From: a bacterium
GTDB taxonomy: Bacteria; CSSED10-310; JAFGSJ01
Length of the DNA: 43,867 bases
Reading direction: 5' to 3'
NCBI GenBank assembly: GCA_016934675.1
Contig: JAFGSJ010000134.1
Location: 1-43,867, forward strand
Shown here: in pieces, positions 1 through 8,470 of the stretch
Position numbering within the stretch: position 1 is the first letter of the stretch
How the letters are laid out: every line of letters begins with the position of its first letter
The notes under the pieces: model-generated
The model's database searches: none
Seen by the model: only the letters and a program-made list of their open reading frames with translations
What the model was told of the DNA's origin: nothing
Position numbers and translations under genes: made by a program

Positions 1-224
1 AGACTGAACCTTCTCATCACTACTCTCCTTTCTTTGAAAAGTCTTCATTCCTAATGGGCAACCACATGGTCATTCATCATTCAATCACTTAGCAATTTTT
101 ATGCCAAGTGCACCAGTGGACCTGACTCGAATGACGATACACACTCCCAACCCTCTCAAAATAAAGGCAAACTCCAGACCGGATCATGAATTTTATTGAC
201 TAACTTTTTTTTCTATGCCCAGAT
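1..224. other. Left-edge region without a recognised gene
   Basis: No convincing reading frame, RNA gene or repeat is visible here. The stretch is AT-rich and lies upstream of the operator-like palindrome that precedes the isocitrate dehydrogenase promoter. It may hold the 3' flank of a gene outside the window, but nothing in the sequence shows this. Confidence 0.5.
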
Positions 225-267
225 CTGTTCATAAAATGAACAGGTGCCGTCCAATTTGTGAACAGGT
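225..267 (+). promoter_or_regulatory. Operator-like palindrome plus direct repeat upstream of icd
   Basis: CTGTTCAT-AAA-ATGAACAG (225-243) is a perfect 8-bp inverted repeat. The motif TGAACAGGT occurs at 237-245 and again at 259-267, 22 bp apart, about two helical turns on the same DNA face. The array ends just upstream of the -35 box at 276. This geometry suits a dimeric regulator binding cooperatively, but the regulator is unknown. Confidence 0.55.
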
Positions 268-275
268 TAACCCGG

Positions 276-304
276 TTGAAACTTTTACTGTTTTCAACTA
301 TGTA
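276..304 (+). promoter_or_regulatory. Sigma70-like promoter for icd-gph
   Basis: TTGAAA (276-281) and TATGTA (299-304) are separated by exactly 17 bp. Transcription would start near 311 and give a 5' leader of about 147 nt. GTTGAAA (275-281) is mirrored by TTTCAAC (292-298), so the core promoter is itself a dyad. The leader holds one small perfect hairpin, GAGCC-ATGAC-GGCTC at 372-386. No riboswitch class was recognised. Confidence 0.5.
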
Positions 305-457
305 AGCCAGATCAGTCTGGATTTGCAGTTTTTCAATTTTAGATTGAGCGAATATAGGGCCAGGTGTCGGTGAGCCATGACGGCTCCGGACCCGGCTTTT
401 GGAAAAAAAGACACGATTTGTTCAGCGTGAGCTGGACCAGAACGAAGAGGGTAGATC

Positions 458-2686
458 ATGAAAGAGGCACAGATAACCTGGACACACACGGACGAGGCAC
501 CGGCCTTGGCATCGAAGGCGTTTTTACCGGTCCTGCAGGCTTTTACCAAGGGGAGCGGGATCAAGATTGAGGTCGCGGACATATCGTTGGCCGGTCGGAT
601 CATCGCCAATTTTCCCGAGAAATTGAGTGCGGACCAGAAGGTCTCGGATTACCTGAAGATGCTGGGTGAATTGACCCAGGAGCCGGATGCGAATATTATC
701 AAACTGCCGAACATCAGTGCCACGGTCCCGCAGCTTGTAGCAGCGATCAAGGAGCTGCGTTCCAAGGGCTATGACATTCCCGAATATCCCGAGGAGGCCA
801 GGAACGAGGCGGAGAAGGCGTTGCAGGCCCGTTTTGCCGTGGTGCTCGGTTCATCGGTCAATCCGGTCATCCGCGAAGGCAATTCGGACCGCCGTCCAGC
901 CCTTTCAGTCAAGAAATTCGCCCAGAAGCACCCGCACAAGATGATGAAACCTTGGCCCGAGTCCGGTTCCAAGGCCCGGGTCAGTCATATGACCACCGGA
1001 GATTTTTATGGCAGTGAAAAATCCTTGACCATGACCGGGGCCACTGATGTGCGGATCGAATTCGTGGGTCAGAATGGCCAGACCACCGTACTCAAGGAGA
1101 AGCTGGCCCTGCTCGAAGGAGAAGTGATCGATGCGGCGGTCATGGATGTGCAGGCCTTACGTGCTTTTTACGCCGAGCAGATCGAGCAGGCCCGGCGGGA
1201 CAATGTCCTGCTATCCCTGCATCTCAAGGCGACCATGATGAAGGTTTCGGACCCGGTCATGTTCGGGCACTGTGTGTCGGTTTATTATCGGGAAGCCCTG
1301 GACAAGCATGCTCAGACCCTCAAGGAAATCGGGGCTAACGTGAATTTCGGTCTGGCTGATGTGCTCGACAAGCTGAATAAATTACCTGCGGCCAAGAAGG
1401 CTGAGATCGAAGCGGACATCAACGCGGTCTATACCAGGCAACCTGCCTTGGCCATGGTTGATTCCCGGTACGGTATCACCAATCTGCATGTCCCGAACAA
1501 CATCATCGTGGATGCTTCCATGCCCAATATAATCCGCGATGGCGGCACGATGTGGAACAAGGATGATCAGCTTCAGGACTGTATCGCCATGGTCCCGGAC
1601 CGCTGTTATGCGACCATGTATAAAGAAATCCTCGAAGACGCCAAGAAGAACGGCCAATTCGATCCGGCGACCATGGGCAATGTGTCCAATGTCGGGCTCA
1701 TGGCCAAAAAAGCCGAGGAATATGGTTCTCATGACAAGACCTTCATCATGACCGGCCCAGGCTCGGTCCGGGTCGTGGACAAGACCGGCCGGGTCCTGCT
1801 CGAACAATCAGTGCGGACCGGCGATATTTTTCGGATGTGCCAGGCCAAGGACGAAGCAGTCCGGGACTGGGTCAAACTGGCGGTCAGACGGGCTCGGGCT
1901 ACGGGTTCACCAGCGATTTTCTGGCTGGACGAGCAGCGCGGTCATGATCGGGAGATCATCAAAAAAGTGCAGAACTATTTGCCTGAGCATGATACCAAAG
2001 GTCTGGACATCAGGATCATGAAGCCGCAGGACGCCATGCGTTTTTCACTCGAACGTATCCGTCGCGGTCAGGACACTATTTCGGTGACCGGTAATGTTTT
2101 ACGTGATTATCTGACCGATCTGTTTCCTATTCTCGAACTGGGGACCAGTGCCCGGATGCTCTCGATTGTGCCTCTGTTGAAGGGGGGCGGTCTGTTCGAA
2201 ACCGGGGCCGGAGGTTCAGCGCCCAAGCATGTCCAGCAATTGGTCAAGGAAGGCCATCTGCGCTGGGATTCGCTCGGCGAATACTGTTCGCTGGTGCCTT
2301 CATTCGAGATGATTGCCGAGCAGACCGGTAACAAGAAGGCCGCACTCTTGGCCGAGACCCTGGACCAGGCCATTGCTCGCTACCTGGAAAACGGCCGCTT
2401 GCCTTCGCGCAAGGTCAATGAAATCGATAATCGGGGCAGCACGTTTTATATCACCTTGTACTGGGCCCAGACCCTGGCTGCCCAGAACGAGGACCCGGAA
2501 TACAAAAACCGTTTTGTCACAATCGCCCAAGCCCTCGAACAGGGTGAAGCTAAAATCGTGCAAGAATTGCTGGCAGCACAAGGTCAGCCAGTAGACCTGG
2601 GCGGCTATTACCAGCCGGACCTGGCCAAGGCGGAACAAGTCATGCGGCCCAGCACAACCCTGAATGCCATCATCGATGCCATCTAA
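458..2686 (+). CDS. icd: Isocitrate dehydrogenase (NADP+), monomeric type
   Basis: Oxidatively decarboxylates isocitrate to 2-oxoglutarate in the cytoplasmic TCA cycle, making NADPH and CO2. The 742-residue length fits the large monomeric IDH family (about 740), not the 400-residue dimeric enzymes. The substrate-binding segment with Ser132, Asn135, Arg139 and Arg145, inside a [13 protein letters not shown] motif, sits at the family's usual numbering. A DFYGSEKS motif follows near residue 187. The start is set by GAGGG six bases before the ATG. A 17-bp-spaced promoter and a palindromic operator candidate lie upstream, so regulated expression is plausible. The next gene, a HAD phosphatase, begins 24 nt after the stop and may be co-transcribed. 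No frameshift or missing motif was seen. Confidence 0.97.
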   Translation: MKEAQITWTHTDEAPALASKAFLPVLQAFTKGSGIKIEVADISLAGRIIANFPEKLSADQKVSDYLKMLGELTQEPDANIIKLPNISATVPQLVAAIKELRSKGYDIPEYPEEARNEAEKALQARFAVVLGSSVNPVIREGNSDRRPALSVKKFAQKHPHKMMKPWPESGSKARVSHMTTGDFYGSEKSLTMTGATDVRIEFVGQNGQTTVLKEKLALLEGEVIDAAVMDVQALRAFYAEQIEQARRDNVLLSLHLKATMMKVSDPVMFGHCVSVYYREALDKHAQTLKEIGANVNFGLADVLDKLNKLPAAKKAEIEADINAVYTRQPALAMVDSRYGITNLHVPNNIIVDASMPNIIRDGGTMWNKDDQLQDCIAMVPDRCYATMYKEILEDAKKNGQFDPATMGNVSNVGLMAKKAEEYGSHDKTFIMTGPGSVRVVDKTGRVLLEQSVRTGDIFRMCQAKDEAVRDWVKLAVRRARATGSPAIFWLDEQRGHDREIIKKVQNYLPEHDTKGLDIRIMKPQDAMRFSLERIRRGQDTISVTGNVLRDYLTDLFPILELGTSARMLSIVPLLKGGGLFETGAGGSAPKHVQQLVKEGHLRWDSLGEYCSLVPSFEMIAEQTGNKKAALLAETLDQAIARYLENGRLPSRKVNEIDNRGSTFYITLYWAQTLAAQNEDPEYKNRFVTIAQALEQGEAKIVQELLAAQGQPVDLGGYYQPDLAKAEQVMRPSTTLNAIIDAI

Positions 2687-2710
2687 GCGGAGAATAGTCG
2701 AGACCTGTTC

Positions 2711-3385
2711 ATGAAAAACTGTATCTCTGCCGTGGTTTTTGACCTGGATGGCACTCTGGTCGATTCCTTGACTGACATCGCCGCAGCCACAAATTGGGTT
2801 TTACGACAACACGGCTATCCGGAACACTCGTCCGAACGCTATCGTTACTTTGTCGGGGACGGTATCGAGCAGTTATTGGTCCGGGCTTTGCCCACACAAG
2901 CCCGGCTCCCGGACATAATCACCGAGTGCCTGTCCCAGCTCAAACAGCGCTACCAGACCCACTGGGCGGTTGAAACTAGACCGTACGACGGGACCATGGA
3001 TTTGCTGGACAGGCTCGATACGCTGGGCCTGCCCATGCTGGTCCTGTCCAATAAACCCGATCTTTTGACCCGTGAGGTTGTCGACCATTTTTTCGGCTTG
3101 GGGCGTTTCAAATCTGTCCGGGGTGCCAGGCCTGATCTCCCGCTGAAACCCGATCCGACCGCTGTCCTGAGCATGCTGGGCGACCTCGAGCTCGACCCAA
3201 AACAGGTCATTTATCTCGGAGACAGTGCCGTTGACATGACCTTGGCTCGTCGGGCCGAGATGGTCCCCGTCGGGGCCGCCTGGGGCTTCCGTTCGGTTGA
3301 TGAACTGCATTCGAGCGGAGCCCGTTTCATCATTCATCATCCCCTCGATCTCCCGGACCTCCTGGAAGAGAATCAACCGGGATAA
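2711..3385 (+). CDS. gph: Phosphoglycolate phosphatase-like HAD hydrolase
   Basis: A 224-residue cytosolic hydrolase of the haloacid dehalogenase superfamily, closest in layout to Gph, which removes phosphate from 2-phosphoglycolate. HAD motif I is FDLDGTLVDS, with nucleophile Asp11 and acid/base Asp13. Motif II is the LVLSNKP segment near residue 113, and motif IV the GDSAVDM segment near residue 170. A helical cap (about residues 18-85) between motifs I and II fits subclass IA. It follows icd by 24 nt on the same strand, so the two probably share a transcript. Its ribosome site is weak. Substrate cannot be fixed from sequence; pyrophosphatase (PpaX-like) or other sugar-phosphate activity is possible. 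Confidence 0.85.
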   Translation: MKNCISAVVFDLDGTLVDSLTDIAAATNWVLRQHGYPEHSSERYRYFVGDGIEQLLVRALPTQARLPDIITECLSQLKQRYQTHWAVETRPYDGTMDLLDRLDTLGLPMLVLSNKPDLLTREVVDHFFGLGRFKSVRGARPDLPLKPDPTAVLSMLGDLELDPKQVIYLGDSAVDMTLARRAEMVPVGAAWGFRSVDELHSSGARFIIHHPLDLPDLLEENQPG

Positions 3386-3677
3386 TTAGCTATTTTTTAA
3401 ACCCTGAATTGTCACTCATCTGGGTACAAGGGGAAACGGCCTTAATATCCTTTATCATCTGGAAGGTCATTCGAAGGAGGGACAGCCTGATCGCCCTGAC
3501 CCCGGACGGTGAAAAAATCTGGAACATTCCCTTTGATATCATTGATTGAAAGAACGACCCCTTTTCTGATCATGAACAGTTGATCGAGAGGAACACATCG
3601 ATGCATCAGATGATAGGTTAGGGGTCACCAAGACTACTTTTTATACAGCAACCGTAGTGCAACTGTCGAGTCCCATA
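3386..3677. other. Convergent spacer between gph and the barrel gene
   Basis: A 292-bp gap between converging genes. It contains a 7-bp inverted pair (GACCCCT near 3557 and AGGGGTC near 3622) separated by a long loop. No clear hairpin plus T-run terminator was found. One frame stays open up to a TGA at 3547-3549 but has no credible start codon. Confidence 0.4.
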
Positions 3678-6257
3678 TCAGAACGCGAATTTGAGTTGGA
3701 AAGTAACGGTCCGGGGTGAATTCCAGCGTGTTGCCGTGCCGAAATCAGGGCCGTCCAGTTCGGTGCGTTCGAGCACGACCTGGTTATCAAACAGGTTGAT
3801 GATATCGATGATGGCCGTGACGATGCCGAAGTGGCCCAGGGGGAAATCGCGTTGGAGTGAAATATCGGCTACAAAGACATTTGGAAGTCGATACGAGCCG
3901 CGTTGATTGACAAATCTGACACCCTGACCGTAGATCGGATCAGTCAGATCGAGATCATCATTTGTTCCAAGGACACCATCCGGTCCGGGTAATCGGGCAC
4001 CACGCCGGTTGTAGGTGTAACCCGATCGATAGAGCAGGGAGCTGCCGAACGTGAAGCCCAGCGGCAGTTGACTGGCCGAGACGATTTTGATCACATGCGG
4101 GCTGTCGTAGGGCAGCCGGCCATCGATATTCTGGGTCAGATAGGGCGTATCATAGGCACTTTCCCAGTGCATCTGATGATCGAGATAATCCTGATGACCG
4201 TCATAAAGCGATTTCCATTGGGTGCCCCGCGTTTGGGAAAAGGTGTAGGAGAACATAACTGTGTTACGCAGACCCTGATAGGTCTGATACAACTGCAGGC
4301 CGTAATAATCACGATACGCTCCGGGCGGATTGGTTATCAAATATTCGGGATAGGCATCGACCTCGTCATACCACGCTCCGACTTCATCCTGATTATCGGG
4401 GTCCACATCAATCGAACGGTGGTACTCACCATTCTCATCAAGAAAGTAAATTACATCTTCGATGATATTGTCCGTATGCCGGTAAATCAGGTTCAAGCCT
4501 GACAAAGCATGATTTCGAAGGGGGATTTGGCCGCCCAGCACGATTTCATCGGTGTATTCGGCTTTGGTATCCCGGTCGAATAGATAGTGAGTATAGTCGC
4601 CATCAGATTGGTACATCCGGTAATACCCTTCATCATCGGCATAGGGATGGTCCGGATCATATCGATACCAAGCATAATGGACGGAACATAAAGAGTAGAC
4701 CAGGCTGAGATCATAGGGCGTGTAGGTGCGGTTGTATGTTCCGAATAGAGTGAGATCGCGGGCTGGATCGACCAGCCACTCGAACCCGAGATACGGTCCC
4801 CAGGTATCGTTAAAGATATAATTCCTAATATACCATTCATTGATGTAGATAGTATAATCGTAGCTGAGCCCGATATCAACCTGCAGGTTGCCGGTAGGTT
4901 GAAAATGATCGGTGATCGAGGCTCCGATCTGCTCGGCTTTTATTTCCGGCCGGAAATCGAATACGGCTTCCCACCTGTTTCGGGGCTGTTGCCCGTCAGT
5001 GCCGAACCAATCCGTCTCATAATATTTCCCGGTGGTTGATTCGGTTTCTCGACTCGATTTCAAGCGGTTATAGCTGAGATCGATTACGATCTCATTGCGA
5101 TTCGAACCAAGCATATGTTCGATTGTCGTCTGGGATGAGACTGAAAATCGGTCGAGTTTTTCTTTTTCCTTTTCCTTGAGATTGTGGAACCAGAGCATGA
5201 CTTTACTGTCCCAAACCGGATGCTCGTTCGAGGAGTGCTCGGGCAGAATGCGGTTCGCCAACGAGTGAAAGTGAACACTGGTCGTATTGGATACAGCCTC
5301 GGTATAAGTGCTGCTCCAATTCATGCCGAACAAGTACTCCTGTTGGAAGAGCTTGGCCTGGGCATCCGGCGTATATTGGCTGTCAGCCTGATTGTGCCGG
5401 ACACCATCACTGCCCAGGAAGAGGAACAGAAATTCATGCTTATCGGTATGGGCGGTCAGGGCTGCCGTCAAGGTCTGGTATAAGCGATCGGCCTCAACCG
5501 AGGTATACGAGTAATCACCGCTTTCAGGTGACCAGGCATAGGCTAACTCTCGCGGCAGGTGTTCATACTCATATTCATATGCCAAGGCCAGCCAGCTCTT
5601 TTCCGGTTCGATCGGACCGTTGATCCAGATTGATTGACGGTAAAACTCACTGCTCTCGACCTCGGGACGACCAGGTCCCGCTGGGGATGAAAGAGCACTA
5701 CTCGCATAGCTTGACCGGATCCCACCATGGAATTGATCATCGCCCCGTTTCAGACCGAAATCGACCAGGCCGCCCTGGGCCTTTCCTCGTCCGTCCCCGA
5801 AGGCACCGGTCTGAACGGACAGATGATCGAAAGCATCAAAGATGAGCCGGGAACTGAAGAGTGATGTATTGGGATTGGTAAGCTCGAATCCTTCCAGACT
5901 ATACTTGTTCTCGACCGGCCCGGCCCCATTGATCAATAAACCGCCCTCATTCAGCACGCCCGGAGCCAGGCAGAAACCGCCCAGCATCCGGTCCGTCTCG
6001 GGCAACCGCTCCAAAAAGGAGGTATTGAAAGTGAAATGCATGCGCTCGATCTGGACAAATATACGGGGACACTCGTGTGTTCCCGGGTCCTCCTCATTTT
6101 CAGGACTCGAGACCCGATCATCCGCTCCCGATGTTACGGCCACTTCTTCAGGAATATCGTTTTCCTGGCATTGGACATCTTGACAGAGGAAACCGAATCC
6201 GACCAGAAACATGACGATCAGAACAGCTATCATTTGAAAATACCTGTTTTTGCACAT
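3678..6257 (-). CDS. TonB-dependent-receptor-like outer-membrane protein
   Basis: An 859-residue protein with a signal peptide (hydrophobic core about residues 9-24), a charged linker (about 31-65), a plug-like domain (about 66-170) and a beta-barrel ending in Phe (FQLKFAF), as is typical of outer-membrane proteins. The plug shows the usual features of large TonB receptors: LPETDRM followed by an APGV motif, then YSLEGFELTNP, VQTGAFGDGRGKAQGGLVDF and FHGG. No N-terminal carboxypeptidase-regulatory domain and no clear TonB box were seen. The ligand is unknown. Oddly, the linker coding for EEDPGTHECP falls inside a copy of a 59-bp repeat found again at 8310, so part of the linker seems to derive from inserted repeat DNA. 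The gene is divergent from the radical SAM gene and its ribosome site is weak. Confidence 0.8.
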   Translation of the reverse strand: MCKNRYFQMIAVLIVMFLVGFGFLCQDVQCQENDIPEEVAVTSGADDRVSSPENEEDPGTHECPRIFVQIERMHFTFNTSFLERLPETDRMLGGFCLAPGVLNEGGLLINGAGPVENKYSLEGFELTNPNTSLFSSRLIFDAFDHLSVQTGAFGDGRGKAQGGLVDFGLKRGDDQFHGGIRSSYASSALSSPAGPGRPEVESSEFYRQSIWINGPIEPEKSWLALAYEYEYEHLPRELAYAWSPESGDYSYTSVEADRLYQTLTAALTAHTDKHEFLFLFLGSDGVRHNQADSQYTPDAQAKLFQQEYLFGMNWSSTYTEAVSNTTSVHFHSLANRILPEHSSNEHPVWDSKVMLWFHNLKEKEKEKLDRFSVSSQTTIEHMLGSNRNEIVIDLSYNRLKSSRETESTTGKYYETDWFGTDGQQPRNRWEAVFDFRPEIKAEQIGASITDHFQPTGNLQVDIGLSYDYTIYINEWYIRNYIFNDTWGPYLGFEWLVDPARDLTLFGTYNRTYTPYDLSLVYSLCSVHYAWYRYDPDHPYADDEGYYRMYQSDGDYTHYLFDRDTKAEYTDEIVLGGQIPLRNHALSGLNLIYRHTDNIIEDVIYFLDENGEYHRSIDVDPDNQDEVGAWYDEVDAYPEYLITNPPGAYRDYYGLQLYQTYQGLRNTVMFSYTFSQTRGTQWKSLYDGHQDYLDHQMHWESAYDTPYLTQNIDGRLPYDSPHVIKIVSASQLPLGFTFGSSLLYRSGYTYNRRGARLPGPDGVLGTNDDLDLTDPIYGQGVRFVNQRGSYRLPNVFVADISLQRDFPLGHFGIVTAIIDIINLFDNQVVLERTELDGPDFGTATRWNSPRTVTFQLKFAF
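6068..6126 (+). repeat. 59-bp dispersed repeat, copy A (inside coding sequence)
   Basis: Aligns without gaps to 8310-8368 with 9 mismatches (50 of 59 identical), same orientation. The first 16 bases, from GACACTCGTGTG, are identical in both. This copy lies in the linker between signal peptide and plug of the minus-strand barrel gene. Confidence 0.8.
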
Positions 6258-6486
6258 TGTTTAAACTCGCTTTCTTGCCAAACACATTCAATCGCTTCTT
6301 TCATCTATTCTTATCAATTCACAAGATTTCATAACAATGATCCGGGCAGCAGATACTCTCTATGCAAACCTTATACCAATACACAGCACTGTTTCCCCGA
6401 TTATGTTCCAAAGCAGGTCCTCTCGAGTTCTGGCTTGATTTTGATATGTTTGTGATGATCGCGTTTTCCAATGTTGGCACTACTCG

Positions 6487-6507
6487 AGTGGGTCAAAATG
6501 TGACCAC
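6487..6507. repeat. Degenerate copy of the GTGGGTCAA dyad
   Basis: AGTGGGTCAA at 6487-6496 faces TGACCAC at 6501-6507, giving an imperfect dyad. AGTGGGTCAA recurs in direct orientation at 6519-6528, 32 bp away (about three helical turns), inside the left arm of the perfect hairpin. Confidence 0.55.
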
Positions 6508-6512
6508 TTTCT

Positions 6513-6547
6513 CAGGCAAGTGGGTCAACTTTTGACCCACTTGCCTG
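6513..6547. repeat. Perfect 16-bp inverted repeat, 3-nt loop
   Basis: CAGGCAAGTGGGTCAA (6513-6528), loop CTT, then its exact complement (6532-6547). There is no following T-run and it sits between divergent genes, so it is a poor intrinsic terminator. It could be a twin operator, a miniature inverted-repeat element or a relic of an insertion-sequence end. Repeated GTGGGTCAA half-sites are reminiscent of the ends of IS21-like elements, which is inference only. Confidence 0.75.
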
Positions 6548-6613
6548 GCCTGAAACGACCTTTCCTGACTATTAGACTTTCAGGGTTTTCTGGATGTTAC
6601 TTGTAAAGATATA

Positions 6614-6638
6614 TTGTCAACAATCCTGCTTTTATAAT
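6614..6638 (+). promoter_or_regulatory. Candidate promoter for the radical SAM gene
   Basis: A perfect -10 hexamer TATAAT (6633-6638) lies 135 bp before the start codon. The best -35 match, TTGTCA (6614-6619), is only 13 bp away, shorter than optimal, so an activator or a different -35 may be used. ATTGT-CA-ACAAT (6613-6624) forms a small dyad over the -35. Confidence 0.3.
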
Positions 6639-6772
6639 GTGTCACAGGTCCTCGATGCCTCATTTCGTTGACTTTCGCCTCATGTGGGGCTAGTATGTGC
6701 ACGTATCATTTTTGAGGGCATCGTTCCTGACAGACGGCCTCGATTTATAAATGAAGCAGATTGGATTAACTG

Positions 6773-8299
6773 ATGAAGGTTACCTTCGTACAACCGGTTT
6801 ATGAAAATCTCGGCATACAGTATTTATCTGCTGTTCTCAAGCGATCTGGGCATCAGACCGAAATGGTGTATGATCCCCGTTTGTTCAATGATATGAAGGT
6901 AGAAAACGCCTTTCTGGCGAGGTATCTGCAGATGGATGACTGGGTCCTCGACCGAATCGTGGCATCGCATCCCGATATAGTTGCCTTCTCCATCATGACG
7001 GACATCTATGGCTGGAGCCTTCGCCTGGCTCGGCGATTGAAGAAACGCTTGGACATTCCCATGATCTGGGGCGGAATTCATACTACCAGTGTACCTGAGT
7101 ATGTCCTGGCAAATGACTGTGTCGATTACATCGTAGTGGGAGAAGGCGAGCAGGCCTTTCTAGAGTTCGTCGAGTCTTACAGCCGGGGTGCGGTGGATTG
7201 TTCCATTCCTAACCTTGGTTACAAAAAGAACGGGCGATTGATCATCAACCCGGTCCGCCCGCCACTGGAAAATCTTGATGAACTCCCCTTTCCGGACAAG
7301 GAACTCTGGTTTGAAGCCACCAGGCCCATGAAGAGAATCCGCTACACAGTCATGGGGTCCCGAGGATGCCCGTGCAAGTGCACCTATTGCAATGCCAGTT
7401 TCATCAAAACACTCTACAAGGATTACCCGCAGACCTTCCTGCGTTATCGCAGCGTTGATAACCTCATGAGCGAATTGACTCAGGCCAAACAGCGTTGGGA
7501 TATCGTTGATATTTTCTTCAATGATGAATTAATGACTGCACGGAGGAGATGGTTCGAGGAATTCATGACCAGGTATGCCGAAGAAATCGCACTACCTTTC
7601 TACATCAATGTCCATCCGGTTAACCTCGATGACAAATTAATCAGTATACTGGAGAATGCCAATTGTTGTACGGCTGTCCTCGGTCTGCAGACGATAAGAG
7701 AGGAGACGCGGAAACTCGTCCTTCATCGCAAGTACAGCAACCAGAAATTCGCCGATATCATTGATCGGTTTTCACGGAGTCGGATTTTTCTGATCATCAA
7801 TATCATCCTCAACCTTCCCGATCAGAGTCTGGAAGAGATGAAGGAGATCGCTATTTTCCTGGCGGAGCACCCCGGTGTTGATTTCGCCACCCCATTCCTG
7901 TTACGCTACTATCCCAAGACCGAGATCGTAGAGATTGCTCGGCAAAGGGGTTTGCTGATCGATGAGGAGATCGAGCAACTGGAGAAGACCGAAGATTACA
8001 ATCCCTTCACCATGGTTGGCAAGAAAGAGGACTTGCGAGTACTGAAAGTGAGGAACCTGATCTTGCTCACACCATTGTTGCCAGCGAATTGGATTCTTTG
8101 GCTGGCCAGAAACGAGCACTTCAAATATATACCCAATATAGACCTTTTCCAACTCTCCTGTCGTCTGACTGCTTTTTCCCGGCGGGTGTTTCAGCAGAAG
8201 ATTTATGTCTCCGAAACCTTCACTATCCCCCAATATCTGCGGCACATTCTCCATTATTTGAGGAAAAAATTCGTATACTGCATGCTGGGACGTATCTGA
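6773..8299 (+). CDS. B12-binding-type radical SAM protein
   Basis: A 508-residue predicted cytosolic enzyme that would bind a 4Fe-4S cluster and S-adenosylmethionine to start radical chemistry. The N-terminal region (about 1-140) has the alternating strand/helix pattern of a cobalamin-binding domain, including GEGEQAFLEF, but no DxHxxG motif is evident, so base-off cobalamin binding is uncertain. The radical SAM core starts with Cys199-x3-Cys203-x2-Cys206, with an extra cysteine at 201. An LPDQSLEEM stretch around residue 345 resembles the family's GLPGET segment. Substrate is unknown; relatives act as C-methylases, ring-forming or lipid/cofactor enzymes. The ribosome site is weak. Direct 59-bp repeats flank the gene (6068 and 8310), hinting that this block could have moved or been inserted. 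Confidence 0.82.
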   Translation: MKVTFVQPVYENLGIQYLSAVLKRSGHQTEMVYDPRLFNDMKVENAFLARYLQMDDWVLDRIVASHPDIVAFSIMTDIYGWSLRLARRLKKRLDIPMIWGGIHTTSVPEYVLANDCVDYIVVGEGEQAFLEFVESYSRGAVDCSIPNLGYKKNGRLIINPVRPPLENLDELPFPDKELWFEATRPMKRIRYTVMGSRGCPCKCTYCNASFIKTLYKDYPQTFLRYRSVDNLMSELTQAKQRWDIVDIFFNDELMTARRRWFEEFMTRYAEEIALPFYINVHPVNLDDKLISILENANCCTAVLGLQTIREETRKLVLHRKYSNQKFADIIDRFSRSRIFLIINIILNLPDQSLEEMKEIAIFLAEHPGVDFATPFLLRYYPKTEIVEIARQRGLLIDEEIEQLEKTEDYNPFTMVGKKEDLRVLKVRNLILLTPLLPANWILWLARNEHFKYIPNIDLFQLSCRLTAFSRRVFQQKIYVSETFTIPQYLRHILHYLRKKFVYCMLGRI

Positions 8300-8309
8300 A
8301 TCGGGTAGT

Positions 8310-8368
8310 GACACTCGTGTGTTCCTGGGTCCTCCTCAATTTCAGGAGCCGAGGTCTGGTGATCCGCT
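8310..8368 (+). repeat. 59-bp dispersed repeat, copy B (intergenic)
   Basis: Second copy of the repeat at 6068-6126, in the same orientation, beginning 11 bp after the stop codon of the radical SAM gene. The two copies agree at 50 of 59 positions with no gaps. This copy is non-coding. Confidence 0.8.
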
Positions 8369-8470
8369 TACGTTCGTTTTTCATTCAATCCTGTGCTATG
8401 GTGTCGAATAAGAATATATTTATCGGTAAGACCTGATAATCAAAGCCTTGCATCCAAGAGAGGAATGCCC

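Larger units (their letters stand above)
6258..6772. other. 515-bp divergent spacer with hairpin element
   Basis: Lies between the divergent barrel (minus) and radical SAM (plus) genes. It is AT-rich and contains the perfect hairpin at 6513-6547, a degenerate copy of its core at 6487-6507, and a consensus TATAAT at 6633-6638. No convincing gene is present: a plus-strand frame from 6036 to 6455 runs out of the barrel gene's antisense strand and lacks a supported start. Confidence 0.6.

Noticed and set aside
3397..3549. An open stretch after gph ending in an SLIALTPDGEKIWNIPF-like peptide
   Set aside because: No start codon with a ribosome site exists and no family was recognised; it may be a gene remnant or chance.
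6036..6455. A plus-strand frame antisense to the barrel N-terminus
   Set aside because: It crosses the signal-peptide region of a well-supported minus-strand gene, has no good ribosome site, and similarity to a frame at 8300 is explained by the shared 59-bp repeat.
6513..6547. Hairpin as an intrinsic terminator
   Set aside because: There is no downstream T-run and both flanking genes are transcribed away from it.
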